DNA of 44,167 nt from Mycobacterium pinniadriaticum (GTDB lineage Bacteria > Actinomycetota > Actinomycetes > Mycobacteriales > Mycobacteriaceae). Each line of letters opens with the position of its first letter. Position 1 is the stretch's first letter. The stretch lies in NCBI RefSeq assembly GCF_026242045.1, contig NZ_JAPJDO010000045.1:1-44167 (forward strand). Direction: 5' to 3'. The notes under the pieces are model-generated. The model had not been told where the DNA came from and made no database searches. It saw only the letters and a program-made list of their open reading frames with translations. This document shows, piece after piece, positions 8,248-16,683 of the stretch. Position numbers and translations under genes: made by a program.

Positions 8248-8991
8248 TTGACCGGGGCTGAAGTGGGGTTCTTGCAGCGTGAAAGCGAGCGGATCAGCGT
8301 CGGCTCAGCCAAGGGCCGGGTGGCCCAACTGCGGTCCCTGCTGAAGTTCCTATGCGTGCGCGGGCTGACACCGCGCTTGTTGACCACGTCGGTTCCCCCG
8401 GTGGCGGGGTGGCGCGAAACACGTATCCCCAAGGCGCTGCCCGCCGGCCACGTGGCGTTGCTGCTGGACAGCTGCGATCACGGGGATCCGGTCCAGGTCC
8501 GTGACTATGCGATTCTGCTGCTGGTCGCGCGGCTGGGCTTGCGCTCGATTGAGGTGGCAAGGCTGGAGTTGGGCGACGTCGACTAGCGCGGCGGCCGGAT
8601 CATTGTTCGCGGCAAGGGGTCCCGTGAAGACGGGATGCCGCTGCCAACAGATGTCGGTCGAGCGCTGGCCGAATACCTCGCCGACGTCCGGCCGCAGACC
8701 TTGCTGCGCTCGGTGTTCAACTCCTGCAAGGCCCCCAGGCGGGGAATCGTGCCGGATCTGGTCAGTGACGTGACGCGCCGGGCATGCGACCGGGCCGGAC
8801 CGCCCCGGGTCGGCGCGCACCGTTTGCGGCACACGCTGGCCGCCGAGATGCTGCGTCGCGGAGTGAGGCTGGTCGACATCGGCCAGGTGCTGCGTCACCG
8901 CGATCTGGCCACCACCGCGCTCTACGCGACGGTCGACGTGGCAACACTGCGGTCGATCGCCCTGCCTTGGCCGGCGAACGATGAGCGCGCT
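8248..8991 (+). pseudogene. ritA-like tyrosine recombinase, N-terminally truncated with in-frame TAG
   Basis: The reading frame carries the catalytic parts of a tyrosine recombinase: first arginine in RLGLRSIEVARL, the lysine strand (IIVRGKGSRED), box II HRLRHT, the later histidine in VLRHRDL and the nucleophile in TTALYATVD. It is interrupted by TAG at 8584-8586, where the intact relatives have tryptophan after the VD of the first-arginine strand; a TGG to TAG change explains it. The core-binding N-terminal domain is largely missing upstream of 8248. Its end runs into the start of the next gene (ATG at 8987), as in intact trios, where ritA and ritB overlap. Confidence 0.75.
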
Positions 8992-9706
8992 GGCCGATGC
9001 CGCATCGGATTACCTGCGGCTGCGCAATCGCCTGGGCCACGAGCTCGCCGAATACCATCGGCTGTTGTCGCGTTCGTCGCCTTGCTCGATGATGCCGGCT
9101 TGGAGACGGTGACCGTTGCTGCCGCGTTGGGGTGGGTCACGGCACCCGACGTCGACCCGTCGGGCACGGTGGCCTCCCACCGGATGACCATCGCCCGCGG
9201 GTTCGCCCGGCACATGGCCGGACTCGACGGCGCGCACCGAGATTCCGCCGTTCGGGCTGGTCGGTTCGCGCCGACGCCGTCACGAGCCGTTCATCTTCAG
9301 CATCGATGACATCGGCGCGCTGATGACGGGCGCGCAGTGCTTGCGGACCTGGTTCGCTTCGGCAACACATGAAACCGTGATTGGGCTGTTGGCGGCCACG
9401 GGTATGCGGGTCGGTGAAGCCATCCGACTCGACCGCGGCGATGTCGCCGAAACCGACGCGACGTTGACGATCCGCGAGTCGAAGTTCGGCAAGTCACGCT
9501 TGGTGCCGTTGCAGCCATCGGTGCTGGCCGCGCTGCAACGCTATGCCCGTCTGCGCGACGAGGTTCACCGCGAACCGACGACGGTGAGCTGCTTCGTCTC
9601 TACTGGGGCAACAGGATGGTCTATCAAACGATCCATGCCGTGTTCCGAAACCTCTGCGACAGTGCAGGAATCGGAGCTCACGCGGCCTCTTCGCCGCGGC
9701 TTCACG
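8987..9706 (+). pseudogene. ritB-like tyrosine recombinase, frameshifted and cut within box II
   Basis: Pieces in different frames add up to a RitB-type protein: MSALADAASDYLRLRNRLGH, then FVALLDDAGLETVTV to RMTIARGFARHMAGLDGAH, then (another frame) RRRHEPFIFSIDDIGALM, and TGMRVGEAIRLDRGDV with KFGKSRLVPLQPS. The last readable part is SSPRLHDY, the start of the HxxR box, at about 9683-9709. At this point the sequence turns into the end of element B (ATTATGCCGAC). So the gene was frameshifted and also interrupted in its catalytic motif. Confidence 0.72.
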
Positions 9707-9790
9707 ATTATGCCGACCTCTGCGTTATGCCGACCTGGGTGCGATCGCCCTTGTGGCGCAGGGAATCCCGCCTGATGGGGTTGGCATAAC
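9707..9790 (+). repeat. ritA-side terminal sequence of decayed RIT element B
   Basis: This 84-bp segment has the same layout as the terminal repeat of the RIT element at 26041-26122: ATTATGCCGAC, then TTATGCCGACCTGGGTG (9725-9741), a GC-rich interior, and TTGGCATAA (9781-9789). The distance to the following ritA start (54 nt) is almost the same as in the other element (57 nt). Confidence 0.65.
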
Positions 9791-9809
9791 AACGCCGCAT
9801 TCGATCATT

Positions 9810-9840
9810 GTCTCCTTCGCATTCGCAACGAGAAGGAGAC
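9810..9840 (+). promoter_or_regulatory. Perfect stem-loop carrying the ribosome-binding site of ritA (element B)
   Basis: GTCTCCTTC (9810-9818) pairs exactly with GAAGGAGAC (9832-9840), which holds the ribosome-binding site for the ATG at 9844. The intact RIT element has a similar arrangement (TTCTC ... GAGAAGGAGG) just before its ritA. A stem that hides the ribosome-binding site could limit recombinase translation. Confidence 0.5.
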
Positions 9841-9843
9841 GAG

Positions 9844-10892
9844 CATGGTCAGGCCAACGAGCAGGGTGAGCAAGGTCTTGATGACGGGGCCACTGGCTCC
9901 ATTCGCGGACGCGTACGCGAATGGAGTTGAAGCATCGGTGCTACACGTCGTTGACGTCAGTGAACCAGCTGCGGCAGGTAGCGCGGATGAGTAACTGGCT
10001 CGAGGTGCGGAGGCTGGGCGTCGCTGAGCTGACCGGCGAGCGTGTCGAGGAGTTCCTTGCCTTCCAACGTGGTGCCGGGCGTCACCGCGCTCAGTGGTCA
10101 CGTCCGGGCCCGCTGTGTCTGCTCGACGTGCTGCAACGGCTGGGATTGGCTGCCGAGGAGCCGCTCCGGGTCGGCTCGCCGACGGATGTGCTGTTGGACT
10201 CTTTCGAGCGCTACCTGTTTGCCGAGCGCGGCCTGGCGGTTGGTACTGCTCGTGGCTACGTGTGCCACGCAGCCCGGTTCCTGGCCGGGTTGTCGCCCAG
10301 CGACCTTGCCGACGTGACGGCAGCGGACGTGACGCGGGCAGTGCTGCGCGAGTCCGGGGCGGTCTCGGTGAGCGCGACGCAAAACTTCGTCGCCGGGCTG
10401 CGGGCGCTGCTGCGTTTCTGCTTTGTCGAGGGGCTGATGCACGTTGACCTGTCCCAGGCGGCGCTGCCGGTGACCGGACGGCGACGTTCGGCGCTGCCTC
10501 AATGGATCACCCGGGCCGAGGCACAGGCCCTGCTCGAGAGTTGTGATCGACGCTCGGCACTCGGGCGGCGCGACTACGCGCTGATCATCGCGCTGCTGCG
10601 GCTGGGCTTGCGCAGAAGCGAGGTGGCCACCCTCCATATCGATGACGTCGATTGGCCGGCCGGTGAGCTGGTGGTGCGTCGGGCGTGCCGGCGAGCAGGG
10701 GTAGCTGAGGTGGGTTCGCACCGACTGCGCCACACCGTGGCCTGCGAGATGGTCGCAATCGGGGTGCCGCTGACACAGATCGCGCAGGTGCTGCGTCATC
10801 ACAGCCTGCAGACCACAGCGGCCTACGCCCGCGTCGACCTCGATCGGCTACGGCTAATCTCGGCGCCATGGCCCGAAGGTGCACGGCGATGA
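9844..10892 (+). pseudogene. ritA-like tyrosine recombinase with frameshift and internal deletion
   Basis: ATG at 9844 (after GAAGGAG) begins a RitA-type N-terminus with MTGPLAPFADAYA, matching VTGPLAAFSSGFA of the intact copy. An extra A near 9917-9919 shifts the frame; from 9921 the frame is open to 10892. Catalytic motifs present are the first arginine (RLGLRRSEVATL), HRLRHT, LRHHSL and TAAYARVD with the tyrosine. The segment with the catalytic lysine is missing: GELVVR runs directly into RACRRAGVAEVG, an in-frame deletion of roughly 60 codons relative to 24773-25984. The protein would be inactive. Its stop overlaps the next ATG (ATGA). Confidence 0.78.
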
Positions 10893-11411
10893 GCGCGCTG
10901 AGCGGACACGTGGCCGACTACCTGCAGCTGCGCCGGGCACTGGGCTTCAAGCTCGAGCGGGCCGGGCACTTGCTCCCGCAGCTGGTCGCCTACCTGGAGG
11001 CCACCGGCGCGACGTCACTACGATCCGCCACGCGAAGTTCGACCGCTCCAGGCTGGTACCGCTGCACCCGACGGTCACCGAAGCCTTGTCGCGCTACGTC
11101 GCCGAGCACGACCGCCTCTGCCCCAGACCCTGCGCGAGAGCGTTCTTCGTCTCCTCCGCGGGCCCCAGGCTCGATCGCAGCGGCGTGAGCAAGACCCTCA
11201 GGAAGATCACCACCTCGCTCGGGATACGCACCGAGACCGTCCACCCGCGGGCACATGACCCCAGACACAGCTTTGCCGTGGACACCCGGATCCGGTGGCA
11301 GCGATCCGAGCTCAGCGTCGACGAGCACATCGCAACCCTGTCGACCTACCTTGGCCATGTCAGCCCCGCCGACACCTACTGGTATCTGTCGGGACGCTGT
11401 CCGGCGCGATG
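10889..11411 (+). pseudogene. ritB-like tyrosine recombinase with large internal deletion
   Basis: The ATG at 10889 overlaps the ritA stop and starts SALSGHVADYLQLRRALGFK, a typical RitB N-terminus. After about 45 codons (near 11020) the reading jumps to C-terminal sequence in another frame: HAKFDRSRLVPLHPTV, then HDPRHSFAV (box II), STYLGH and DTYWYLSG with the tyrosine. About 120 codons including the first catalytic arginine are gone. Downstream to 11589 a 40-codon open frame (11467-11589) is present that I cannot assign. Confidence 0.72.
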
Positions 11412-11571
11412 CCGCAGGCAAGATCGATGTGAGCACCGCCGGACCCCACGTGGTCGGAGATTGCACATGGATCTCAACCCCGACTACGTCGCCAGTGATG
11501 AGATCGAAAACTTCTTCAGTTGGCTTCCGTGGGCACTGCGTGGGGTCTATACCGTGTCCGATCGGGTCAAA

Positions 11572-11991
11572 TTACGGTATCTGAGCTAGTGGATCCGGGG
11601 TTAGAAAGCGCATCGCCTGGAAGGTGTCCAGGTACTCCTCGATCCGGCTGATCAGCCCGTCGTCGACACAAATTCGCTGGATGGCCGAGACTTCGAGGAT
11701 TTCACCTGTGGTCGTGGTGCGGCGCACGGTGTGCTGCTGGATGCAGCCATCCTCGACCAGGTAGCGCCTGACGATATCGAATCGCGCGTTGTAGGTCGCC
11801 AGGAGGCCAAGCGGCGCAAGGGCGGTATCGGCAGCCTGCTCTGTCATGTCAGTGTTGTGCCAGACCACGGCGTTGTTGTGGAACAGCGCCTTCGCCGCGG
11901 AGAGGTCGCCGGCTTCGAGTGCAGCGAAGAGTTGGTTGACGGTATGAAGCACTTCTGATTCGTACTTCTGGTTGGTAGCGATCGCGTCCAT
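11572..11991 (-). CDS. SnoaL / NTF2-like small protein
   Basis: A 139-residue protein with the NTF2-like cone pattern: an N-terminal helix (ESEVLHTVNQLFAALEAGDL), LFHNNAVVWHNTD, then strands with RRYLVEDGCIQQHTVRRT and a C-terminal RIEEYLDTFQ. This resembles SnoaL-like or ketosteroid-isomerase-like domains, which are often found with ring-hydroxylating oxygenase genes. It is the most downstream gene of the operon, 112 nt after the beta subunit. It may isomerise or dehydrate a pathway intermediate; no catalytic Asp/Tyr set can be assigned with confidence. Confidence 0.75.
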   Translation of the reverse strand: MDAIATNQKYESEVLHTVNQLFAALEAGDLSAAKALFHNNAVVWHNTDMTEQAADTALAPLGLLATYNARFDIVRRYLVEDGCIQQHTVRRTTTTGEILEVSAIQRICVDDGLISRIEEYLDTFQAMRFLTPDPLAQIP

Positions 11992-12103
11992 CGTATTTCA
12001 CCTTCATCTAGGTCAATCGTTGTGGTAGTAGGGACCCCCCGCGTTTCGCGCGCGCAAAAGGCCGCCGCGGACATGATTCTCCGGACCTGTTGGGTTAACT
12101 TCC

Positions 12104-12688
12104 CTACAGATAGCTGCTCAGATTCGGGGCGCCGAGCGCAGTTTGGTCGAAGTAGATCGTGCGGGAGGCAATCTTCCACGGTTCTTGGCACCGAATGATG
12201 TCGATTCTGCGGCCGGCAGTGAGTTCGAATGTTGTCTCATCCCAGCGCGAACGGAGCAGCACGATGGAGCTGCGTACCTCGAGTTCGTTGTCGGTGTCGG
12301 TGTCGTATGCGCGGATCTTGTGCACGATGCGTTGGGTGCGTGATGCGGGGTTCTCGGACCAAGCAGACTCTGTGTGTGCCATGCGCAGCACTTTCAGCGC
12401 GAGCATCATGTAGTTCTCGTTGAGATGGAACTGTTCAGTGTCGAACTGCGGCTGGCCATTGGCGCGGGCCAGCCGAACCGGCGCCCGGTACACGACGTCG
12501 GGCGCGAACAACTCCAGCCACGCCGGTAACTCGCCGTCGTCGAGTAGGGTCGACTCTGTCTCGAGGAACTCGACGATCTCGGTATGCCGAGGGTCCGTCA
12601 TCGGAATGCGCTGTCCTGTAGGCGACGGATAGTACGAACACTTCGGCTTCGCACTCTCGCCGTTTGTGGCGTCTAGTTTGGCGGTCAC
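12104..12688 (-). CDS. Ring-hydroxylating dioxygenase beta subunit
   Basis: A 194-residue protein of the small-subunit family of Rieske non-heme iron oxygenases (also an NTF2-like fold). Landmarks are the N-terminal EIVEFLETESTLLDDGELPAW, YRAPVRLAR, the Rieske-beta-like region with SRTQRIVHKIRAY and SSIVLLRSRW, and the end WKIASRTIYFDQTAL. The start is GTG at 12688, whose GTGA overlaps the alpha-subunit stop; the longer reading from 12736 lies within the alpha gene. Beta subunits are structural partners in alpha3beta3 hexamers. Tight coupling to the alpha gene supports a two-subunit oxygenase; ferredoxin and reductase genes are not adjacent. Confidence 0.88.
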   Translation of the reverse strand: MTAKLDATNGESAKPKCSYYPSPTGQRIPMTDPRHTEIVEFLETESTLLDDGELPAWLELFAPDVVYRAPVRLARANGQPQFDTEQFHLNENYMMLALKVLRMAHTESAWSENPASRTQRIVHKIRAYDTDTDNELEVRSSIVLLRSRWDETTFELTAGRRIDIIRCQEPWKIASRTIYFDQTALGAPNLSSYL

Positions 12689-14085
12689 CACGGCCTGCCT
12701 TCCATGAATTCGAGGTAGCGCAGCCACCAGTTCCACTGCGCGTCGTCTTTGGCAATTCCTGGATAGATCTGGCCTGGACCGGGCCAGTCGTGTGGGCGGC
12801 TCTCGCCCGTGATGGCTTGGTAGCGAAGCTTGCGCTGCGCGCCCATGACACCGCGAGCGCTCTTGGCCTGCTGCGGCCAGGTGTCGCTGTCGTCGGCCTC
12901 GATGAACCCTCCGGAACCGAATGTGGTGGTGGTCATCATATTTACTGAATCACGAAGTTCCTGCGAGGCGTCGCGCTCCACCATCGTCCAGTGGACGATC
13001 TCGAATTGGTGGGGCCCTTTAGGTACTAACGATCGCCAGGAGAAGAAGGCGGAGGCGCTGCCGTCCGCCATCTGGAACGGCATTGCCAGGCCAACGACAT
13101 TCGGGAATATCACGCATTCCTGAGGAGTCCATTCCGCGAGGACACGCAGCTGCCCCTCGTCAAATCTGGATTCCAGTTGGTCGACCATGTCGACACTCAT
13201 GCCAGGCGGAGGTATGAGGCGAAGCCGCTCCATCAGACTAAGGTTGGTGACATCCTTTCCGCTCTGACCAGAGATGTAGTGCCCCTTGCGCAGGTCGAAG
13301 CAGCGTGAGAAGTGGCCCTGGAAGCTGGCACTGACCCCGAGCATATGATCCGGCATCTCGTCGTTCATCGTTACGATGCCGAGTTCAGTCAAAGCCCGGT
13401 GAAGAAACCCGGTGTGAAGAACGTCGCCGGCGAGCTGCTCGGCAGCACTTTTCCAGTTCGCCTGGATGGTGAAACGCTGTGGATGGCCAAGGACGGTCAT
13501 GCCACTGTCAGTACGGCCGAACATCAAGTCGGTGTACCAAGCGATGGGCCCAAGGTATTCACGCAGCGATGGAGCCGACTCGTCAAACGTTGCGAACACC
13601 ATGCCGAGGTATGTGTCAGTGCGTGCCCGCAGAAGTGACAGCTCAGCCTTCGAGCGCAAGGTCCCCTGCATGACTTCTCGTGCCATCGGGGCGGCACGGA
13701 AGCTGCCGTCAGACTTGTACACCCAACCGTGGTAGGAGCATTGAAAGGTCTTGGCATTACCGGCCTCAAACCGGCACACCTTGACTCCTCGATGGCTGCA
13801 TACATTGAGGGCGGCGGTGATCTCACCGTTCTCCCCCCGACTGATGATGAGCTCGTCCTCGCCGACATACCGGAGCACATAATCGCCAACGTCGGGTATC
13901 TCGTCCTCGTGCGCGACGGCTGTCCACGCCCGGGCAAATATATGCTTCAGTTCCAGCCGGTACAGCTCTTCGTCGTCCAAAACTCGCATGGCGACTTCGC
14001 GGTACTCGGTGTCAATCAGTTCCGACATCCGCGTTCCATCTGTGAGAACGGCGGCGACCGTCGGGGGCCTCTGCTGCAACACCAT
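12685..14085 (-). CDS. Rieske ring-hydroxylating dioxygenase alpha subunit
   Basis: A 466-residue catalytic subunit. The Rieske [2Fe-2S] domain shows CSHRG (about 96-100) and CSYHGW (about 116-121). The mononuclear iron site is in NWKSAAEQLAGDVLHTGFLH, where the D and two histidines five residues apart give the D-x2-H-x4-H pattern; a further carboxylate ligand is expected near the C-terminal part. The ATG at 14085 follows AAGGAGGTG, an almost perfect ribosome-binding site. Together with the beta subunit it probably cis-dihydroxylates or mono-oxygenates an aromatic or alicyclic acid. Electron partners must come from elsewhere. Confidence 0.94.
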   Translation of the reverse strand: MVLQQRPPTVAAVLTDGTRMSELIDTEYREVAMRVLDDEELYRLELKHIFARAWTAVAHEDEIPDVGDYVLRYVGEDELIISRGENGEITAALNVCSHRGVKVCRFEAGNAKTFQCSYHGWVYKSDGSFRAAPMAREVMQGTLRSKAELSLLRARTDTYLGMVFATFDESAPSLREYLGPIAWYTDLMFGRTDSGMTVLGHPQRFTIQANWKSAAEQLAGDVLHTGFLHRALTELGIVTMNDEMPDHMLGVSASFQGHFSRCFDLRKGHYISGQSGKDVTNLSLMERLRLIPPPGMSVDMVDQLESRFDEGQLRVLAEWTPQECVIFPNVVGLAMPFQMADGSASAFFSWRSLVPKGPHQFEIVHWTMVERDASQELRDSVNMMTTTTFGSGGFIEADDSDTWPQQAKSARGVMGAQRKLRYQAITGESRPHDWPGPGQIYPGIAKDDAQWNWWLRYLEFMEGRPW

Positions 14086-14200
14086 TACAGCACCTCCTTA
14101 CTGCCGACAGTTTCGGCCGCGATACCACCGGTGAACCCAGGGTTATCGACTTCGTGGATCAAGCGATTCGGAAGCGGACGCTTGTTCGGTCTGGCCATGA

Positions 14201-15385
14201 CTAATCCGTGGCCATGGGCGAAACATCTTGGTCAAGCTCGAGGGCACCCAAGATCCCGAAGGTTTCGGGACTTGCCCCGAGATGCTGCGACGCTGCGCGC
14301 ACGTCACGCCAGCGTCGCTGTAACGCCGAGGCGTTGTAGATGGCGTTACTGCCTGAGAGGCTGAACGCCTCATTGACGATGGCCATGCATTCGGTGTGAA
14401 CATGGGCGACCATGGCTCGGACCCGGACACCTTCGATAGGTTGAAGGTGGGCGCCGGCCGCGACCCGCCCCCAAATTTCCTCGACCGCTTCGTAGTTGAA
14501 AGCACGAGCTGCAGCCAGACGGACCTCCAGCTGCCCAATCTTGTACTGCACCACAGGGTCTTCCGCGATGGTGATCGCGGGATTGAACGACGGCCGCTTG
14601 ACCTTGGCCAACGCCTTCAGGTCTTCCAGCGCTCCCGCGGCGACGCCGAGCACTATTGCCGACAGGGTCGGCGACAACGATACGCGGAACGGCAACCGAT
14701 ACAGTGGGCCGTCGAACGTTGAGGCCGCCCCATCGAAAATGTCGCCGGTGTGCTCCGCTGGCACAAACTTGTCGTCGATGACGAAGTCATCGCTGGACGA
14801 CGCCCTCATCCCGACGACGTTCCAGGTATCGAGGAATTCGACCTGCTCGGCAGGTAGCACCACCATTCGCATCTCAGGCACACCCGAAGGCCCAATCCTG
14901 GGGATTCCGTTCTGCGTCACGATGCAGTTGGCCCAGACCCACTGATTCTCGTAGCTGCCGCTGCCAAAGGGCCAGCGCCCCTTCACCCGGTAGCCGCCGT
15001 CAGTCACTTCGGCGGTGCCTTTGGGCGCTACCGCCCCCCGGGCAAGAACGTCTGGACCGCCGGCGAAGACATCGTGGACGAACGCGGCGGGGAAGTGAGT
15101 CCACAGAATTCCCCAGACTGCACCCACCATCACACTCCAGCCGGTGGAACCGTCACCTCGCGAAACCTCTTCGATGACCCGCATGCCCTCAGCCAAGGTG
15201 AGACCCTCGCCACCAACACTTTTCGGCAGGTACATGCGAAAGGCACCCGCGTGGGTGAGCTTCTGGTGAATATCCGGGGGCACCCCCAGCTTCTCCTCCG
15301 CCTCGCTGGCCCTCTCCGTGATTTCCGGTGTCAGGGCGCGAACGGCAGCGAACACACTCGTGTTCTCCAGCGTCGTAGTACTCAC
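14201..15385 (-). CDS. Acyl-CoA-dehydrogenase-fold flavoprotein (possibly HsaA-type monooxygenase)
   Basis: A 394-residue protein of the acyl-CoA dehydrogenase superfamily. Order of landmarks: N-terminal helical domain (LTPEITERASEAEEKLGVPPDI), YLPKSVGGEGLTL, SRGDGSTGWSVMVGA, GGYRVKGRWPFGSGSYENQW, WNVVGMRASSSDDFVIDD and a C-terminal helical domain. The motif GDGSTGW and absence of the usual catalytic Glu context resemble flavin-dependent group D oxygenases (HsaA, DszC type) more than true dehydrogenases. GTG at 15385 follows GGAGG at a good distance and is chosen over the longer frame from 15514. First gene of the Rieske operon; an FMN reductase is not adjacent. Confidence 0.83.
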   Translation of the reverse strand: MSTTTLENTSVFAAVRALTPEITERASEAEEKLGVPPDIHQKLTHAGAFRMYLPKSVGGEGLTLAEGMRVIEEVSRGDGSTGWSVMVGAVWGILWTHFPAAFVHDVFAGGPDVLARGAVAPKGTAEVTDGGYRVKGRWPFGSGSYENQWVWANCIVTQNGIPRIGPSGVPEMRMVVLPAEQVEFLDTWNVVGMRASSSDDFVIDDKFVPAEHTGDIFDGAASTFDGPLYRLPFRVSLSPTLSAIVLGVAAGALEDLKALAKVKRPSFNPAITIAEDPVVQYKIGQLEVRLAAARAFNYEAVEEIWGRVAAGAHLQPIEGVRVRAMVAHVHTECMAIVNEAFSLSGSNAIYNASALQRRWRDVRAASQHLGASPETFGILGALELDQDVSPMATD

Positions 15386-15509
15386 AAAAACCTCCACAGG
15401 CGACCGACTCGGGGTTGTGGCCCACCACACCGGCTCAGCTGATAGTCGAAGAAAACATCGATGACGGTGGGCACGCTGCCAGGCCGGCCAACAGAGGTCG
15501 AGACGCAAA

Positions 15510-15527
15510 TTCACTCAGTGAAACTGA
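15510..15527. promoter_or_regulatory. Overlapping palindromes between ACAD-like gene and divergent TetR gene
   Basis: TTCACT-C-AGTGAA (15510-15522) is an exact palindrome, and TCAGT-GAA-ACTGA (15515-15527) overlaps it. They sit in the 377-bp gap between divergent genes and are good candidates for the TetR operator. No other clear feature was seen in the gap. Confidence 0.5.
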
Positions 15528-15762
15528 GGTTGAAAATGCTGGGATTCACCCGTTCTCACCGACGTGGCCTGGTCGGCTGCGGCGGGTTTCCCTCCTACAT
15601 GGTTGGGAGTTTGTAACGACCCGGCCGATGAGCGGCTGGGCGCCGAGGCGCTCACCCTCCGAATGGCTCGCCGGCCTTGCCTGCCCCAGGTGTCGCAGGC
15701 TGGGTGGCATCAGGCACGGTCATGTGGCACAAGACGTCGAGGTGGTGCAGTAGGTTTGGCGC

Positions 15763-16374
15763 ATGCCTCCGGCTGCAGATACCGAGAGCCTCATCCTCAA
15801 TGCCGCACTGCGCACACTCGCGCGCCAGGGTGCGCAAGGCTTTTCCATGGCGAGCCTGAGTCGCGAGGCGCACGTATCTCGGCGGACGCTGTACCGGTAT
15901 TTTCCGAACAGCAATGCGGTCTTTGAGGCGGTGTCCGAACACGTCGGTGAGGTTTATGGCCGGGCAATCGATGACGCCGTCGCCAGCGATCCGGGGCTCC
16001 ACCGCCGAATCGAGGTTGTGCTGACTGCGACTGCGCGCTTCGGCGTTTACTACCCGATCGCGCGCGACGTGTTTCGCGCCGAACCTACGTTTGCCCTGCC
16101 GTACTTGGAGGCGAGGATTCACCAATTCACTGCCGTCGTCCGCGGGGCAATCGCACCGTCGACCGAACAGTGGACAGTGGTCCGATCCGGGGACGTGACC
16201 ACGTGGGAAGTGGCGGAAATCGTACTCCGCCTGGGCATGTCGATGTTCGCATTCGAATCCGACGGGGCCGAACGGCTGGCTCAGGTATTCGCCGAGCTGA
16301 TCGACCATCGCCCGGTCCCGGTCGGACAGGACCCAACTAAGGGCTCGGGTCTTCGGCGGGCTGGCCAGCAATAG
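15763..16374 (+). CDS. TetR-family transcriptional regulator of the Rieske operon
   Basis: A 203-residue TetR-type regulator. DNA-binding domain at residues 8-55: ESLILNAALRTLARQG, then FSMASLSREAHVSRRTLYRYF followed by PNSNAVFEAV. The C-terminal domain ends with WEVAEIVLRLGMSMFAF and a hydrophilic tail. It is divergent from the flavoprotein/Rieske operon, so it probably regulates both directions through the palindromes at 15510-15527. No clear ribosome-binding site precedes the ATG; translation could be weak or start-site assignment slightly off. Confidence 0.88.
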   Translation: MPPAADTESLILNAALRTLARQGAQGFSMASLSREAHVSRRTLYRYFPNSNAVFEAVSEHVGEVYGRAIDDAVASDPGLHRRIEVVLTATARFGVYYPIARDVFRAEPTFALPYLEARIHQFTAVVRGAIAPSTEQWTVVRSGDVTTWEVAEIVLRLGMSMFAFESDGAERLAQVFAELIDHRPVPVGQDPTKGSGLRRAGQQ

Positions 16375-16613
16375 CGTTTGGCATCTCCCAAATCCGGGAG
16401 TCGTGCTCTGCGTTCCTGAACGACCCGTTTCGGCCGGTTGCTCCCCTAACCTGCCCTCGCTCGGCGGGGGGTGCGTGTGTCGGCGGGTGGATTCTTCTTA
16501 GACGCTGGCCTCGGCCTCGGTGTCCGATGATCCGGTGAATCCCTGCGACGGCATTTTCGCCGTGATGTCTCTATCCACCTTTCCCAGGGGATGGTTCCTT
16601 CAGCCGGCGTTGT

Positions 16614-16643
16614 GTGGCACACTCGCTACATATAATGTGCCAC
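16614..16643. promoter_or_regulatory. Inverted repeat GTGGCACA-N14-TGTGCCAC, likely IclR operator
   Basis: The 8-bp arms match exactly and lie 41 nt upstream of the IclR start. A TATAAT hexamer (16631-16636, overlapping the right arm) could be a -10 box, so binding would cover the promoter. This suits autoregulation. Confidence 0.5.
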
Positions 16644-16683
16644 TTGTAAACTAGATCGATGGCGAGCCGGGAGGTACCAACTT

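Larger units (their letters stand above)
8211..9706 (+). mobile_element. Decayed recombinase-in-trio (RIT-type) element A
   Basis: Remnants of two adjacent tyrosine-recombinase genes in ritA-ritB order, transcribed rightward. The first has lost its N-terminus and has a nonsense codon; the second has several frameshifts and is cut at 9706 by the end of element B. No third recombinase remains. The assignment rests on similarity of order and motifs to the far better preserved trio at 22875-25984. Confidence 0.65.
9707..11411 (+). mobile_element. Decayed RIT-type element B, inserted in element A
   Basis: It starts with a RIT-type end inside element A's ritB, followed by ritA-like and ritB-like pseudogenes in the order found in the intact trio. 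The ritC gene and the distal end are missing, and the remainder of element A's ritB does not reappear downstream, so a deletion has removed the right-hand side. Confidence 0.62.

Noticed and set aside
11467..11589. 40-codon open frame with MDLNPDYVASDEIENFF
   Set aside because: No ribosome-binding site or family recognised; probably part of the debris after element B.
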